Shown here: positions 46,653 to 54,675 of the stretch, piece by piece | Layout of the letters: the number at the start of each line of letters is the position of its first letter | Position numbering within the stretch: position 1 is the first letter of the stretch | Source of the DNA: Subtercola frigoramans | GTDB lineage: Bacteria; Actinomycetota; Actinomycetes; Actinomycetales; Microbacteriaceae | Reading direction: 5' to 3' | DNA: 64,000 bases | NCBI RefSeq assembly: GCF_016907385.1 | Contig: NZ_JAFBBU010000001.1 | Coordinates: forward strand, 310,001 to 374,000 | Translations under genes and position numbers: made by a program | Notes under the pieces: model-generated | Told to the model about the DNA's origin: nothing | The model's input: the letters and a program-made list of their open reading frames with translations, nothing else | Database searches by the model: none

Positions 46653-47821
46653 GCGAACTCATCACAGAGATCGGCGAACTGATGACCCAGGATGCCGAGC
46701 ACAGCGTGCTCCGCAATGCAGCGGTGGTCGTCGACCAGGGCAGAATCGCCTGGATCGGGTCGTCGTCGCGGCCCCCTGCGGCAGACACCGTGACGCGCCT
46801 CGATGGCCGGGCCGTTCTGCCGGGCTGGGTCGATTCGCACAGTCATCTGATCTTCGCCGGAGATCGCACCCGCGAGTTCGAAGCGCGCATGGCAGGCGAG
46901 AGCTACACCGCGGGCGGGATCGCCGTCACAACGAATGCCACACGACAGATCGGCGACTCAGAACTCGGCCGGCTGGCCAGGGCCCGGGTGGCCGAGGCCG
47001 TGTCGCAGGGAACGACCTACCTCGAGACGAAGACCGGCTACGGCCTCACCGTGCGCGACGAGGAGCGCAGTGCATCCATCGCCCACGACGAAGTCGACGA
47101 GTCGACCTTTCTCGGCGCCCACCTCGTGCCCGATGGCCTCGACTCCGACGAGTACGTCGACCTCGTGTGCGGTGAGATGCTGGATGCTGTGCTCCCGTTC
47201 GTGCGCTGGGCCGACGTGTTCTGCGAACGCGGAGCCTTCTCGGTCGACCAGTCACGCCGCGTTCTCACTGCCGCTCGCGACGCCGGGCTCGGGCTGAGGG
47301 TGCACGGCAACCAGTTGGGCCACGGCGGGGGCATCCGGCTTGCCGTCGAGCTGGGGGCATCGAGCGTCGATCACTGCAACTACGTGTCGGCAGAAGACCT
47401 CGAGGCCCTCAGTGGCAGCTGGGCCGGGCGACAGGGCACCGTGGCAACCGTGCTCCCTGCCTGCGACCTCTCGACCAAGGCGCCCCTCGCCCCCGCGCGC
47501 CGCCTTCTCGATGCGGGTGTCGAGGTGGCGATCGCGACCAATTGCAACCCTGGCACGTCGTACACGAGCTCCATGGCGTACTGCGTTGCCACCGCGGTGC
47601 TGCAGATGGGGCTCAGCGTCGACGAAGCCGTTCGTGCCGCGACGCGCAACGGCGCCCTCGCACTGGGGCGCGAGGCCGGCCTCGACGCCGTGGGCTCGAT
47701 CGTCGTCGGGCACCGGGCCGACCTGCACGCTCTCGACGCCCCCTCGGCGACCCATCTGGCCTATCGTCCCGGGGTGCCGCTCACTCACGGTGTCTGGCGA
47801 CGGGGTGTCAGGGTGGTGTGA
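46649..47821 (+). CDS. hutI: Imidazolonepropionase
   Basis: A 390-residue amidohydrolase that opens the ring of 4-imidazolone-5-propionate to give N-formimidoyl-glutamate. The metal-binding histidines lie in VDSHSHLIFAGDR near residue 66; LRVHGNQLGHGGGIRLAVEL and VEVAIATNCNPGTSYTSSM (with the family NPGT motif) follow. AGAGG precedes the ATG, which overlaps the hutF stop in ATGA. Enzyme order in the pathway is HutH, HutU, HutI, HutF, so the last two are encoded in reverse order of use. Confidence 0.96.
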   Translation: MSELITEIGELMTQDAEHSVLRNAAVVVDQGRIAWIGSSSRPPAADTVTRLDGRAVLPGWVDSHSHLIFAGDRTREFEARMAGESYTAGGIAVTTNATRQIGDSELGRLARARVAEAVSQGTTYLETKTGYGLTVRDEERSASIAHDEVDESTFLGAHLVPDGLDSDEYVDLVCGEMLDAVLPFVRWADVFCERGAFSVDQSRRVLTAARDAGLGLRVHGNQLGHGGGIRLAVELGASSVDHCNYVSAEDLEALSGSWAGRQGTVATVLPACDLSTKAPLAPARRLLDAGVEVAIATNCNPGTSYTSSMAYCVATAVLQMGLSVDEAVRAATRNGALALGREAGLDAVGSIVVGHRADLHALDAPSATHLAYRPGVPLTHGVWRRGVRVV

Positions 47822-47866
47822 TGAGGGGTTCGGTGTGACGCGCTCGATTTGACGGGAGTACGCCGA

Positions 47867-48697
47867 TCAGTGCTTCACCAAGGCCGCAAGCTCGGTTCGA
47901 GTCGAGACACCGGCCTTTCGCAGGAGATTCGACACGTGGAATTTGACGGTGTTCTCGCTGATCCCCAGGTTCAGAGCGATTTCGCTGTTGCGCGCACCGG
48001 TGGCGACGAGTTGGAGCACCTCGCGTTCACGCCCAGACAGTTCGACGTGTTCGACGAACCTGTCGGGCTCGGCAGGAGGGTCCAGTGGCAGCCGGATGTC
48101 GAGGGATGATCCCCAGCCGGGCGTCGATGAAACCTGCAGTTCGCCATCAAGGGCAGAGACCCGCTCCGCAATGGGCCGCAGCGAATCGTCGTGCGCCGTC
48201 AGTTCACCGGCCCCGTCATCGCGGATTCCGATCAGCAGGTTGAGGCCATCGCAATCCCACTGGATGCGCACCCGTCGGGTATCGCGCTGGTAGACGAGGG
48301 CGAGCACGGCGCTCCTGACGATCGCTCGTGCTGAATGCGCGACTTCCCCGGGCAGCGCGCGGCCGGTCGTGGGGGGCTCGATGAACTGCACGTCGAGGTC
48401 ACCGAACCTCTCGAGCGGGCGCAGGTCGCTGCGCAGGCGGGCGAATGCACCGGCGACGGGCTCGAGCATGCTGCTGCGCTGCTCGTCTGTCACCATGCGG
48501 AGCCCGACGAGCGCGGTGGTCGCGATGTCGATCGACAGGGTTCTCGCCGCCCGGTCGTCGAGGCGAGTCGATCGGAGAACGGCAAGCAGCGACTCCAGCG
48601 TCACCGCATGGCGATCGGCCTGTTCCGCCACCGTGCGCGCATGCTCGAGCAGGGACTGTCGGGAGGCGGGAGAGTCGAGCTCGGTGTGTTCACCCAT
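47867..48697 (-). CDS. Regulator: histidine-kinase-like ATPase domain fused to LuxR HTH
   Basis: A 276-residue cytoplasmic protein. The N-terminal 100 residues are helical. Residues about 110-205 resemble the ATP-binding domain of NarL-group sensor kinases (RDDGAGEL, then ERVSALDGELQVSSTPGWGS). Residues about 210-272 are a LuxR/NarL HTH (LSGREREVLQLVATGARNSE). There is no phosphoacceptor histidine box and no receiver domain, so it cannot act as a usual two-component protein. It is divergent from hxlB across 100 bases that hold repeated ACCTACYC half-sites, so control of the HPS/PHI genes is likely. Confidence 0.87.
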   Translation of the reverse strand: MGEHTELDSPASRQSLLEHARTVAEQADRHAVTLESLLAVLRSTRLDDRAARTLSIDIATTALVGLRMVTDEQRSSMLEPVAGAFARLRSDLRPLERFGDLDVQFIEPPTTGRALPGEVAHSARAIVRSAVLALVYQRDTRRVRIQWDCDGLNLLIGIRDDGAGELTAHDDSLRPIAERVSALDGELQVSSTPGWGSSLDIRLPLDPPAEPDRFVEHVELSGREREVLQLVATGARNSEIALNLGISENTVKFHVSNLLRKAGVSTRTELAALVKH

Positions 48698-48704
48698 ACC
48701 CTCA

Positions 48705-48747
48705 ACCTACCCGCTCAAGCCGACCTACTCTTTCGGGTAGGTATAAC
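48705..48747. promoter_or_regulatory. Operator cluster and -10 box before hxlB
   Basis: ACCTACCC (48705-48712) and ACCTACTC (48723-48730) are direct half-sites 18 bases apart. GTAGGT (48737-48742) is inverted against the second, giving ACCTAC-8-GTAGGT. TATAAC (48742-48747) fits a -10 box for hxlB. Sites of this size suit a LuxR-type dimer. Confidence 0.55.
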
Positions 48748-48797
48748 CCGCTGATCCGGCGGGTGCCTTTCGAGCACCGGCGCGGAAGCATGAAGGC

Positions 48798-49382
48798 ATG
48801 GATGTTCTGCAGACCGGTGTCGGCCCCTCCCTGACGCGTATCGGCGATGAGCTCGGCGCCGTGATCGACCAGCTCGCTTCGGGGGAGAATACGTCGACCC
48901 CACTGGAACGCGTTGCCGACCTCATCGAGGGCTCCTCGCGCGTATTCGTTCTCGGTGCGGGGCGCTCAGGGCTCGCCCTGCAGATGACGGCGATGAGGCT
49001 GATGCACCTCGGCCTCGAGGTGCACGTGGTGGGAGAGGTCACGGCGCCAGCGATCGGTGCGAACGACCTCCTGCTCACCGCGAGCGGCTCGGGCGCCACC
49101 GGTGGAATCGTGCGCGCCGCCAACGTGGCTGTCGTCGCGGGAGCCCAGGTGGCAGTCATCACCACGGCTGACGACTCCCCCCTGGCGCAATACGCCTCAG
49201 CCGTCATCGTTGTGCCCGCCGCTGCAAAGCTCGACCGGACTGGTTCTGCGTCGGCCCAGTACGCGGGCAGCCTCTTCGAGCAGGCCGTGGTCGTTCTCGG
49301 AGACGCCCTGTTCGATTCCCTGTGGAAGCGCAGCGGGCAGAGTGCCGATGAACTCTGGCCCCGGCACGCCAACATCGAATAG
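48798..49382 (+). CDS. hxlB: 6-phospho-3-hexuloisomerase
   Basis: A 194-residue SIS-domain isomerase that converts hexulose-6-phosphate to fructose-6-phosphate, the second step of formaldehyde fixation by the ribulose monophosphate route. Landmarks are RVFVLGAGRSGLALQMTAMR near residue 50, the sugar-phosphate loop TASGSGATGG near 93, and the C-terminal SLFEQAVVVLGDALF. The length equals that of known PHI proteins. It is followed by hxlA 72 bases downstream. In non-methylotrophs the pair mainly detoxifies formaldehyde. Confidence 0.95.
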   Translation: MDVLQTGVGPSLTRIGDELGAVIDQLASGENTSTPLERVADLIEGSSRVFVLGAGRSGLALQMTAMRLMHLGLEVHVVGEVTAPAIGANDLLLTASGSGATGGIVRAANVAVVAGAQVAVITTADDSPLAQYASAVIVVPAAAKLDRTGSASAQYAGSLFEQAVVVLGDALFDSLWKRSGQSADELWPRHANIE

Positions 49383-49454
49383 CCCCTCCGCGTCAGCCCC
49401 CACGCTTCAGCCACCTTTTTCATCCACAAACCACCCGCACAACGAAGGAACACA

Positions 49455-50078
49455 ATGAAACTGCAATTCGCCATGGACACCCTCACCACAGAGGTCGCAC
49501 TCGAGCTCGCCGCGGCCGCCGCACCCTACGTCGACATCCTCGAACTCGGCACTCCGCTGATCAAGAGCGCCGGCCTCTCCGCCGTCACCGCGATCAAGGC
49601 GGCTCACCCCGACAAGATCGTCTTCGCCGACCTCAAGACCATGGATGCAGGGGAACTCGAAGCAGACATCGCCTTCACCGCCGGCGCTGACCTCGTCACT
49701 GTGCTCGGCTCGGCGGGAGACAGCACGATCATCGGCGCCGTCAAAGCGGCGAAGAAGCACGGAAAGGGAATCGTTGTCGACCTCATCGGTGTCGCCGACA
49801 AGCCCAAGCGGGCCAAGGAAGTGGTTGCTCTCGGCGTCGAGTTCGTCGAGATGCACGCCGGTCTCGATGAGCAGGCCGAGCCGGGCTTCACCTTCTCGAA
49901 GCTGCTCCGCGATGGTGAAACCGCTGGCGTACCATTCTCGGTCGCCGGCGGCGTAAACGCCGCGAGCGTCGCTTCGGTTCAGCTCTCAGGTGCCCTGGTG
50001 GCAGTGGCCGGCGGCGCCATCTACGGCGCTCCCGACGTGGGAGCCGCCGCAGCTGAGATCCGCGCAGCAATCATCTAG
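49455..50078 (+). CDS. hxlA: 3-hexulose-6-phosphate synthase
   Basis: A 207-residue TIM-barrel aldolase of the OMP-decarboxylase superfamily. It condenses formaldehyde with ribulose-5-phosphate. The N-terminus MKLQFAMDTLTTEVALELA, the motif VFADLKTMDAGELEADIAF (with DLKTMD and the following E/D pair, magnesium and phosphate contacts) and FVEMHAGLDEQ are typical. GAAGGA precedes the ATG. Next on the opposite strand is an NtaA/DmoA-type monooxygenase, a kind of enzyme that can release formaldehyde. Confidence 0.96.
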   Translation: MKLQFAMDTLTTEVALELAAAAAPYVDILELGTPLIKSAGLSAVTAIKAAHPDKIVFADLKTMDAGELEADIAFTAGADLVTVLGSAGDSTIIGAVKAAKKHGKGIVVDLIGVADKPKRAKEVVALGVEFVEMHAGLDEQAEPGFTFSKLLRDGETAGVPFSVAGGVNAASVASVQLSGALVAVAGGAIYGAPDVGAAAAEIRAAII

Positions 50079-50115
50079 CACCGATCAACAGGGCCCGTCG
50101 AATCGGCTCCGTGGA

Positions 50116-51477
50116 TCACACCGTCACCCGGGACCTGCGGAAACGCGCTCCCGGGTGGCTGTCTGGAAGGGTGCGCTGGCCCTCGCCGAAGAAGTGCTCG
50201 CGGAGGGTGGTGCCGACGAGCGACTCCTTGATGAGCCCGCGACGCCGGAGCTCCGGCATCACCTCAGCGAAGAAACGGTCGTTCCTGCCGTCGGGGTCGG
50301 GTTGCACGAGGAACCCGTCTGCACCGGTCTCCTCGATCATCGCCTCTGCCTGGTCGGCCACCTCGACGGCCGAGCCGAGGAACGGCTTGCCCATCACGCC
50401 ATTCGCACGGAACTCCTCGAGCACCTCGCGAACGGTAGGGGCGCTCGGGCCGAGGAACCTCTCGACGTTGGTGCGACCGTTGTCGCCTGATGCCGCGGCC
50501 GAGGGGATCGGCTTGTCGGGGTCGAGCGCGAGAAGGTCGATTCCGGTGAAGTACGAGTAGAGCGTGGCAGCCTCCTCGAGGGAGACGGCAGCGATTGCCT
50601 CTTCGTATTCGGCAACGGCCTGTTCCATCGTGTCGGCCACCCGGAAGGTACCGGCGATGAGGCACCGCAGGGCGTCCGGCCCGCGGCCGTATTCGACGGC
50701 GCGGCGCCTGATGTCGGAGATCTGGTCGGCGAGTGCCTTGGACTCCGCAGCGAGGAACACGGCCTCGGCGTACCGGGCGGCCAGGTCGCGGCCGGCCTCA
50801 GATGCACCCGCCTGGAACAGCGTGGGCGTCACCTGCGGGCTGGGGGGTGTCACGAGCAGGCCCGTCGACTGGAAGTACGGCCCGTCGTGCTCGACCTCGT
50901 GCACCTTCGTCGGGTCGGCCCAGACTCCGGTGGCCGCGTCGCGCTTCCAGGCATCCGGCTCCCACGAACCCTCCCAGAGCTTCAGCGAGAGCTCGACGTG
51001 GTCGGCTGCCTTCGCGTAGCGGTCTGCGTGTGCCATGAGAGGCTCGCCGAAGAGCAGGGCCGAGGCGGCCTGGGCCGAGCCGGTCACGATGTTCCACCCG
51101 ACGCGCCCGCGCGAGAGGTGGTCGAGAGTGCGGAACTGCCGCGTGACAACGGGAGGCGACTCGACCATCGTCGACACGGTCGTGACCAGGCCGATGTGCT
51201 CGGTCACCGCGGCGAGCGCAGAGATGAGCATCTGGGGGTCGATCGTCGAGAAGTTCACGTCACGCTCGATCGCGTTCGGGATCACCTGGTCGTCGGCCGT
51301 CGGATAGCCGTAGGAGTCGGCGAGGAAGAGAAAATCGGCACCATTCGCCTCGCAGGCCTTGGCGAGGTCGGTCCAGTACTCGATATCGGTGAAATCGGGG
51401 CCGTCGAAGCCGGGGGTCCTCCAAGTCGGGCGTGCCCTCGTGACGTGGAACATTCCGATCGTGAGTGTCTTCTTCAT
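50116..51477 (-). CDS. FMN-dependent monooxygenase, NtaA/DmoA (LLM) family
   Basis: A 453-residue luciferase-like monooxygenase that needs reduced FMN from a partner reductase. Landmarks are LTIGMFHVTRARPTWRTPG at the N-terminus, FLFLADSYGYPT, SRGRVGWNIVTGSAQAAS near residue 143 and PTLFQAGASEAGRDLAARYA near 218. It is distant from the paralogue at 27929-29245. A perfect TetR-type operator lies 18 bases before the ATG, and a TetR gene lies upstream on the same strand, so it is probably induced by its substrate. The substrate is unknown. Confidence 0.9.
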   Translation of the reverse strand: MKKTLTIGMFHVTRARPTWRTPGFDGPDFTDIEYWTDLAKACEANGADFLFLADSYGYPTADDQVIPNAIERDVNFSTIDPQMLISALAAVTEHIGLVTTVSTMVESPPVVTRQFRTLDHLSRGRVGWNIVTGSAQAASALLFGEPLMAHADRYAKAADHVELSLKLWEGSWEPDAWKRDAATGVWADPTKVHEVEHDGPYFQSTGLLVTPPSPQVTPTLFQAGASEAGRDLAARYAEAVFLAAESKALADQISDIRRRAVEYGRGPDALRCLIAGTFRVADTMEQAVAEYEEAIAAVSLEEAATLYSYFTGIDLLALDPDKPIPSAAASGDNGRTNVERFLGPSAPTVREVLEEFRANGVMGKPFLGSAVEVADQAEAMIEETGADGFLVQPDPDGRNDRFFAEVMPELRRRGLIKESLVGTTLREHFFGEGQRTLPDSHPGARFRRSRVTV

Positions 51478-51495
51478 GATTCTTCCCAGCGCATA

Positions 51496-51519
51496 AAAGT
51501 GAACAGTTCAGTTCACTTT
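51496..51519. promoter_or_regulatory. TetR-type operator before the monooxygenase gene
   Basis: AAAGTGAAC (51496-51504), 6 bases, GTTCACTTT (51511-51519): a perfect 9-6-9 inverted repeat in an otherwise GC-rich region, between the TetR gene and the monooxygenase start. Confidence 0.75.
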
Positions 51520-51594
51520 AGTCCCGCTGGCATTTCCGGCGCATTTCAGAGGCGACACGTTTGTGTGACGGGTCGTTGGCAGGGCGGCACCGGT

Positions 51595-52164
51595 TCAGGG
51601 CTGAAGCAGGGCCTCGGTCAGCGCATCCACGCCGACGCGATAGGACTCGCGCAGGCTGGCGGGTTCGGCATCGGCGAGCAGGGCGAACTGCATTCCGCGC
51701 CAGACTGCCAGCAAGTGGGTGCCCCAGAGTGCGGCGGAACGATCATCCGCCCCCTCTGCGACGAAGATCTCGGCCAAGTCTTCGGCCCAGCGATGCGTGG
51801 AGGGGTGCAGGTCATTGCGCCACCGTTCGGGGTCGCCCATTGCTGCACCGAAGCGCTGGAAGAACAGCACGAGATACGGTCTGTTCTCTGGCGCGGCAAG
51901 GTCGTCCCAGGCGGCATAGAGCCGTTCGTTCAGGTCGCCCTCGCCACGCAGGCGGGCGAACATCGTCTCGAGGCGCGGGAAGCGCACGAATGCCCGCACG
52001 CAGGCCTCGTCGAGCAGCTTCTCGCGGGAGCCGAAGTAGTAGAGCAGCATGCGGTTGTTTGAGCCGATCTCGCGCGAGATCGCACTCATGCTGAGGTCGA
52101 GAACACCGACCCGCAGGATGAGATCGATGACCAGATCCAGCAGTCGCTGTCGTTCGGGCTTCAT
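51595..52164 (-). CDS. TetR-family transcriptional regulator
   Basis: A 189-residue repressor. The HTH is at residues 5-50 (LRVGVLDLSMSAISREIGSN, then RMLLYYFGSREKLLDEAC). The C-terminal ligand domain is helical (RPYLVLFFQRFGAAMGDPE). It lies 117 bases upstream of the monooxygenase gene, with a 9-6-9 palindrome in the gap, and on the opposite strand from the second succinate-semialdehyde dehydrogenase gene 216 bases away. It is expected to repress one or both neighbours. Confidence 0.92.
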   Translation of the reverse strand: MKPERQRLLDLVIDLILRVGVLDLSMSAISREIGSNNRMLLYYFGSREKLLDEACVRAFVRFPRLETMFARLRGEGDLNERLYAAWDDLAAPENRPYLVLFFQRFGAAMGDPERWRNDLHPSTHRWAEDLAEIFVAEGADDRSAALWGTHLLAVWRGMQFALLADAEPASLRESYRVGVDALTEALLQP

Positions 52165-52273
52165 AGCTGCAACTTACACGGCAGTCTCGGCGACGAGACC
52201 TGACGCGCCCGCGGTCACCGGCGGGTATGAGCCGAAGAGCCAGTAGCCAGCCGGTGCTTCCCGATCGGCTCAG

Positions 52274-52287
52274 TGTGAAGTTTCACA
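52274..52287. promoter_or_regulatory. TGTGAA-TTCACA palindrome in the TetR/dehydrogenase gap
   Basis: TGTGAA (52274-52279), GT, TTCACA (52282-52287) is a perfect palindrome about 94 bases before the dehydrogenase start. It differs from the CRP site by a shorter spacer. The rest of the 216-base gap holds nothing clear. Confidence 0.4.
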
Positions 52288-52380
52288 ACGGTGGGCTGTG
52301 GCTCTGGGCAGCGGTGCCCTGCGGCCAATACGATGGGCGACGCAGCCATTTCGACCGCTTCGAAGAAAGATCGTTGACTC

Positions 52381-53760
52381 ATGAGCCACTATGCCGTTGT
52401 AGATCCTTCGACAGGGGAGACCCTGCGCGAGTACCCCACCATCACCGACGAGGCGCTGGTCGAGGCGATCGGCGAAGCCGACGCTGCGTACCAGTCGTGG
52501 TCGCGAAAGGTTCCCCTCGGCACCCGCATCGCGCTCATTCAGAAGGTGGCCGATCTGCACCTCGAACGGCGCGAAGAACTCGCTGCCAGTGCCGTCCGTG
52601 AGATGGGCAAGCCGCTCGACCAGGCGCTGGGCGAAGTCGACTTCGCCGCAGCGATCTACCAGTACTACGTCGACAACGGGGCAGAGTACCTCGCCGATGA
52701 GCCGATCGCGCTCGCCGACGGCACCGGTTCGGCGATCATCCGCCGCTCTGGCCTGGGTGTGCTGCTGGGCATCATGCCGTGGAACTTCCCGTACTACCAG
52801 GTTGCGAGGTTCGCGGGCCCGAACGTGATCGTGGGCAACACGATCCTGCTGAAGCACGCGCCGCAGTGCCCCGAATCGGCCGAGGCGATCGCGAACATCT
52901 TCGCCGAGGCCGCCGCCAGCGTCGGCGCCCCCGCCGGTGTCTACGTCAACATCTTCGCAACCAATGAGCAGTCTGCCGTGGTGATCGCCGACCCCCGCGT
53001 TCACGGCGTCTCGGTCACCGGCTCGGAGCGTGCCGGCTCGGCCGTTGCCGAGCTCGCGGGCAAACACCTCAAGAAGGTCGTGCTCGAGCTGGGCGGATCA
53101 GACCCGTTCATCCTGCTGTCGACCGACGATCTGGATGCGGCGGTCACCGATGCGGTGAACGCCAGGCTCGACAACAACGGGCAGTCGTGCAACGCGGCCA
53201 AGCGGTTCATCGTCATCGACGATCTCTACGAGGAGTTCGCTTCGAAGTTCACGGCGGCATTCACTGCAGCCCAGCCCGCTGACCCGTTCGTCGAGGGCAC
53301 GCTGCTCGGCCCGCTCTCATCTGCTGCGGCCACCGAGCGCCTTCAGGCCCAGCTCGACCGGGCCGTCGCCGAGGGTGCCACGGTTCTGGCCAGCGGCACC
53401 GCGACGGGCAACTTCTTCCCACCGGCGGTGCTCGCTGATGTCACCCCGCAGATGGCGGCCTACCGCGAAGAGTTCTTCGGGCCGGTTTCGGCGCTCTACC
53501 GGGTGTCGAATGAAGACGAGGCCGTAGCGCTCGCGAACGACACGACCTTCGGCCTGGGCTCCTACGTCTACACCACCGACCACGTGCAGGCCCTGCGGGT
53601 GGCCGATGCCATCGACGCTGGCATGGTGTGGGTCAACCTGGTGCTGGGCGACGCCGCAGAACTGCCTTTCGGTGGCGTGAAGCGCTCGGGCACGGGCCGC
53701 GAGATGGGTCGTTTTGCGCTCGAGGAATTCGTGAACAAGAAGCTCATCAGAGTGGCGTGA
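52381..53760 (+). CDS. Succinate-semialdehyde dehydrogenase-type aldehyde dehydrogenase
   Basis: A 459-residue aldehyde dehydrogenase. The catalytic cysteine is C270 in NNGQSCNAAKRF; the glutamate is in LELGGSDPF; the NAD loop is VTGSERAGSAVA. The N-terminus YAVVDPSTGETLREYP and the overall length match the NAD(P)-type succinate-semialdehyde group. It shares these features with the gene at the left edge, so the window has two close paralogues. It is followed by the small minus-strand ORF at 53795-53911. Confidence 0.92.
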   Translation: MSHYAVVDPSTGETLREYPTITDEALVEAIGEADAAYQSWSRKVPLGTRIALIQKVADLHLERREELAASAVREMGKPLDQALGEVDFAAAIYQYYVDNGAEYLADEPIALADGTGSAIIRRSGLGVLLGIMPWNFPYYQVARFAGPNVIVGNTILLKHAPQCPESAEAIANIFAEAAASVGAPAGVYVNIFATNEQSAVVIADPRVHGVSVTGSERAGSAVAELAGKHLKKVVLELGGSDPFILLSTDDLDAAVTDAVNARLDNNGQSCNAAKRFIVIDDLYEEFASKFTAAFTAAQPADPFVEGTLLGPLSSAAATERLQAQLDRAVAEGATVLASGTATGNFFPPAVLADVTPQMAAYREEFFGPVSALYRVSNEDEAVALANDTTFGLGSYVYTTDHVQALRVADAIDAGMVWVNLVLGDAAELPFGGVKRSGTGREMGRFALEEFVNKKLIRVA

Positions 53761-53794
53761 CTCGTGCGTCAGGCGGATGAGTCGGGCGGATGAA

Positions 53795-53911
53795 TCAGGC
53801 CGCGTGAACGATCGAGTCGAACTCGAGCTTGACGAGGTCGTTCTCGCTCAGGATCAGCTGGATGAACCGCTCTCCCAGTGGTTCATCCATCATTGTGGTA
53901 CGAACCGTCAA
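53795..53911 (-). CDS. Candidate 38-residue small protein
   Basis: A short frame that starts at TTG 53911, nine bases after GAGGAGG (53921-53927), an excellent ribosome site. It reads MTVRTTMMDEPLGERFIQL and continues to end FDSIVHAA. Residues 12-32 could form an amphipathic acidic helix. I do not recognise the family. It lies downstream of hsp20 on the same strand, beyond a large hairpin. A GTG one base after the GAGGAGG opens a 12-codon frame only. Confidence 0.45.
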   Translation of the reverse strand: MTVRTTMMDEPLGERFIQLILSENDLVKLEFDSIVHAA

Positions 53912-53971
53912 CGGTAGTCACCTCCTCATTAGCACCGTGTCTGCTGAAGGAACAGTGGCACCCTCCGCCTG

Positions 53972-54040
53972 CGGCAGGGGAGGGGCGGGGTCGTGCGCCA
54001 CGAGTGTGGTGCCGTAAGTTCCCCGCCCCCTTCCCCGCCG
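53972..54040. terminator. Large nested GC-rich hairpin after hsp20
   Basis: The outer arms 53972-53990 and 54021-54040 pair with few mismatches (CCCC/GGGG-rich). Inside the loop GCGCCAC pairs with GTGGTGC around GAGT. The structure stands between hsp20 and the small ORF and would stop hsp20 transcripts. Confidence 0.6.
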
Positions 54041-54056
54041 TGCCTCGGGGCGGCGA

Positions 54057-54488
54057 TCAGACGGTGATCGTCTTCTGGCTGTCGGCTTTCGACGCAGTGT
54101 TCACTTCGATCTTTCGCGGCTTGGCCTTCTCGCTGACCGGAATGGTCACCGAGAGTACGCCGTTGTCGTAGCTGGCTGAGATCTGCGACGAGTCGATTCC
54201 TTCACCGAGGCTGAACTGCCGGAGATAGGTTCCGTTCGGCCTCTCCTGGGCCAGCCACTTCACCCCCTCGTGGGCGGCGGCGGTCCGCTGGGCGCGAATC
54301 GTCAGGAGCTGCCCGTCGACGTCGACATCGACCGATCCGGGGTCGACGCCGGGGAGGTCGGCATTGAGCAGGTACTGGTCGCCGTCGCGATAGAGATCCA
54401 CAGGCATGAACCGGGGGCCGGGGCGGAACTGCAGCAGGTTGCCGGTCAGCCGGTCGAGCTCGCTGAAAGGATCAAAAGACATTGCCAT
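54057..54488 (-). CDS. Hsp20/alpha-crystallin small heat-shock protein
   Basis: A 143-residue cytoplasmic chaperone that holds unfolding proteins. The alpha-crystallin domain spans about residues 25-125 and begins at FMPVDLYRDGDQYLLNADLP; the conserved YDNGVLSVTIPV strand is near residue 107 and the C-terminal part has basic residues. The ATG at 54488 is followed by a second in-frame ATG two codons later. A CIRCE operator overlapping its promoter lies upstream, so it should be repressed by HrcA and induced by heat. Confidence 0.95.
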   Translation of the reverse strand: MAMSFDPFSELDRLTGNLLQFRPGPRFMPVDLYRDGDQYLLNADLPGVDPGSVDVDVDGQLLTIRAQRTAAAHEGVKWLAQERPNGTYLRQFSLGEGIDSSQISASYDNGVLSVTIPVSEKAKPRKIEVNTASKADSQKTITV

Positions 54489-54541
54489 GATGAGGATTCC
54501 CCTTTCGTAAACATGAGTCCCTGTGACTCAACGTGGCAAAG

Positions 54542-54571
54542 ATTTTAGCACTCCCTTAGTGAGAGTGCCAA
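54542..54571 (-). promoter_or_regulatory. CIRCE operator overlapping the hsp20 promoter
   Basis: TTAGCACTC (54545-54553), 9 bases, GAGTGCCAA (54563-54571) matches the CIRCE consensus with one changed base. On the minus strand the same stretch reads TTGGCA, 18 bases, TAAAAT, a near-consensus sigma-A promoter, so bound HrcA would cover both boxes. Confidence 0.88.
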
Positions 54572-54675
54572 GTCATTTCGCTTCCCACCCTGTCGGAGTA
54601 ACGTGTGCAGCCATCGAGGGCTGCTGCCCGCGAGAGGCCGACAGTGCTGTCGTCCGGATGAAGGGAGTTGCAGAG

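Noticed and set aside
52274..52287. CRP/FNR-type binding site before the second dehydrogenase
   Set aside because: The spacer between TGTGA and TCACA is four bases rather than six, so it is listed only as an unassigned palindrome.
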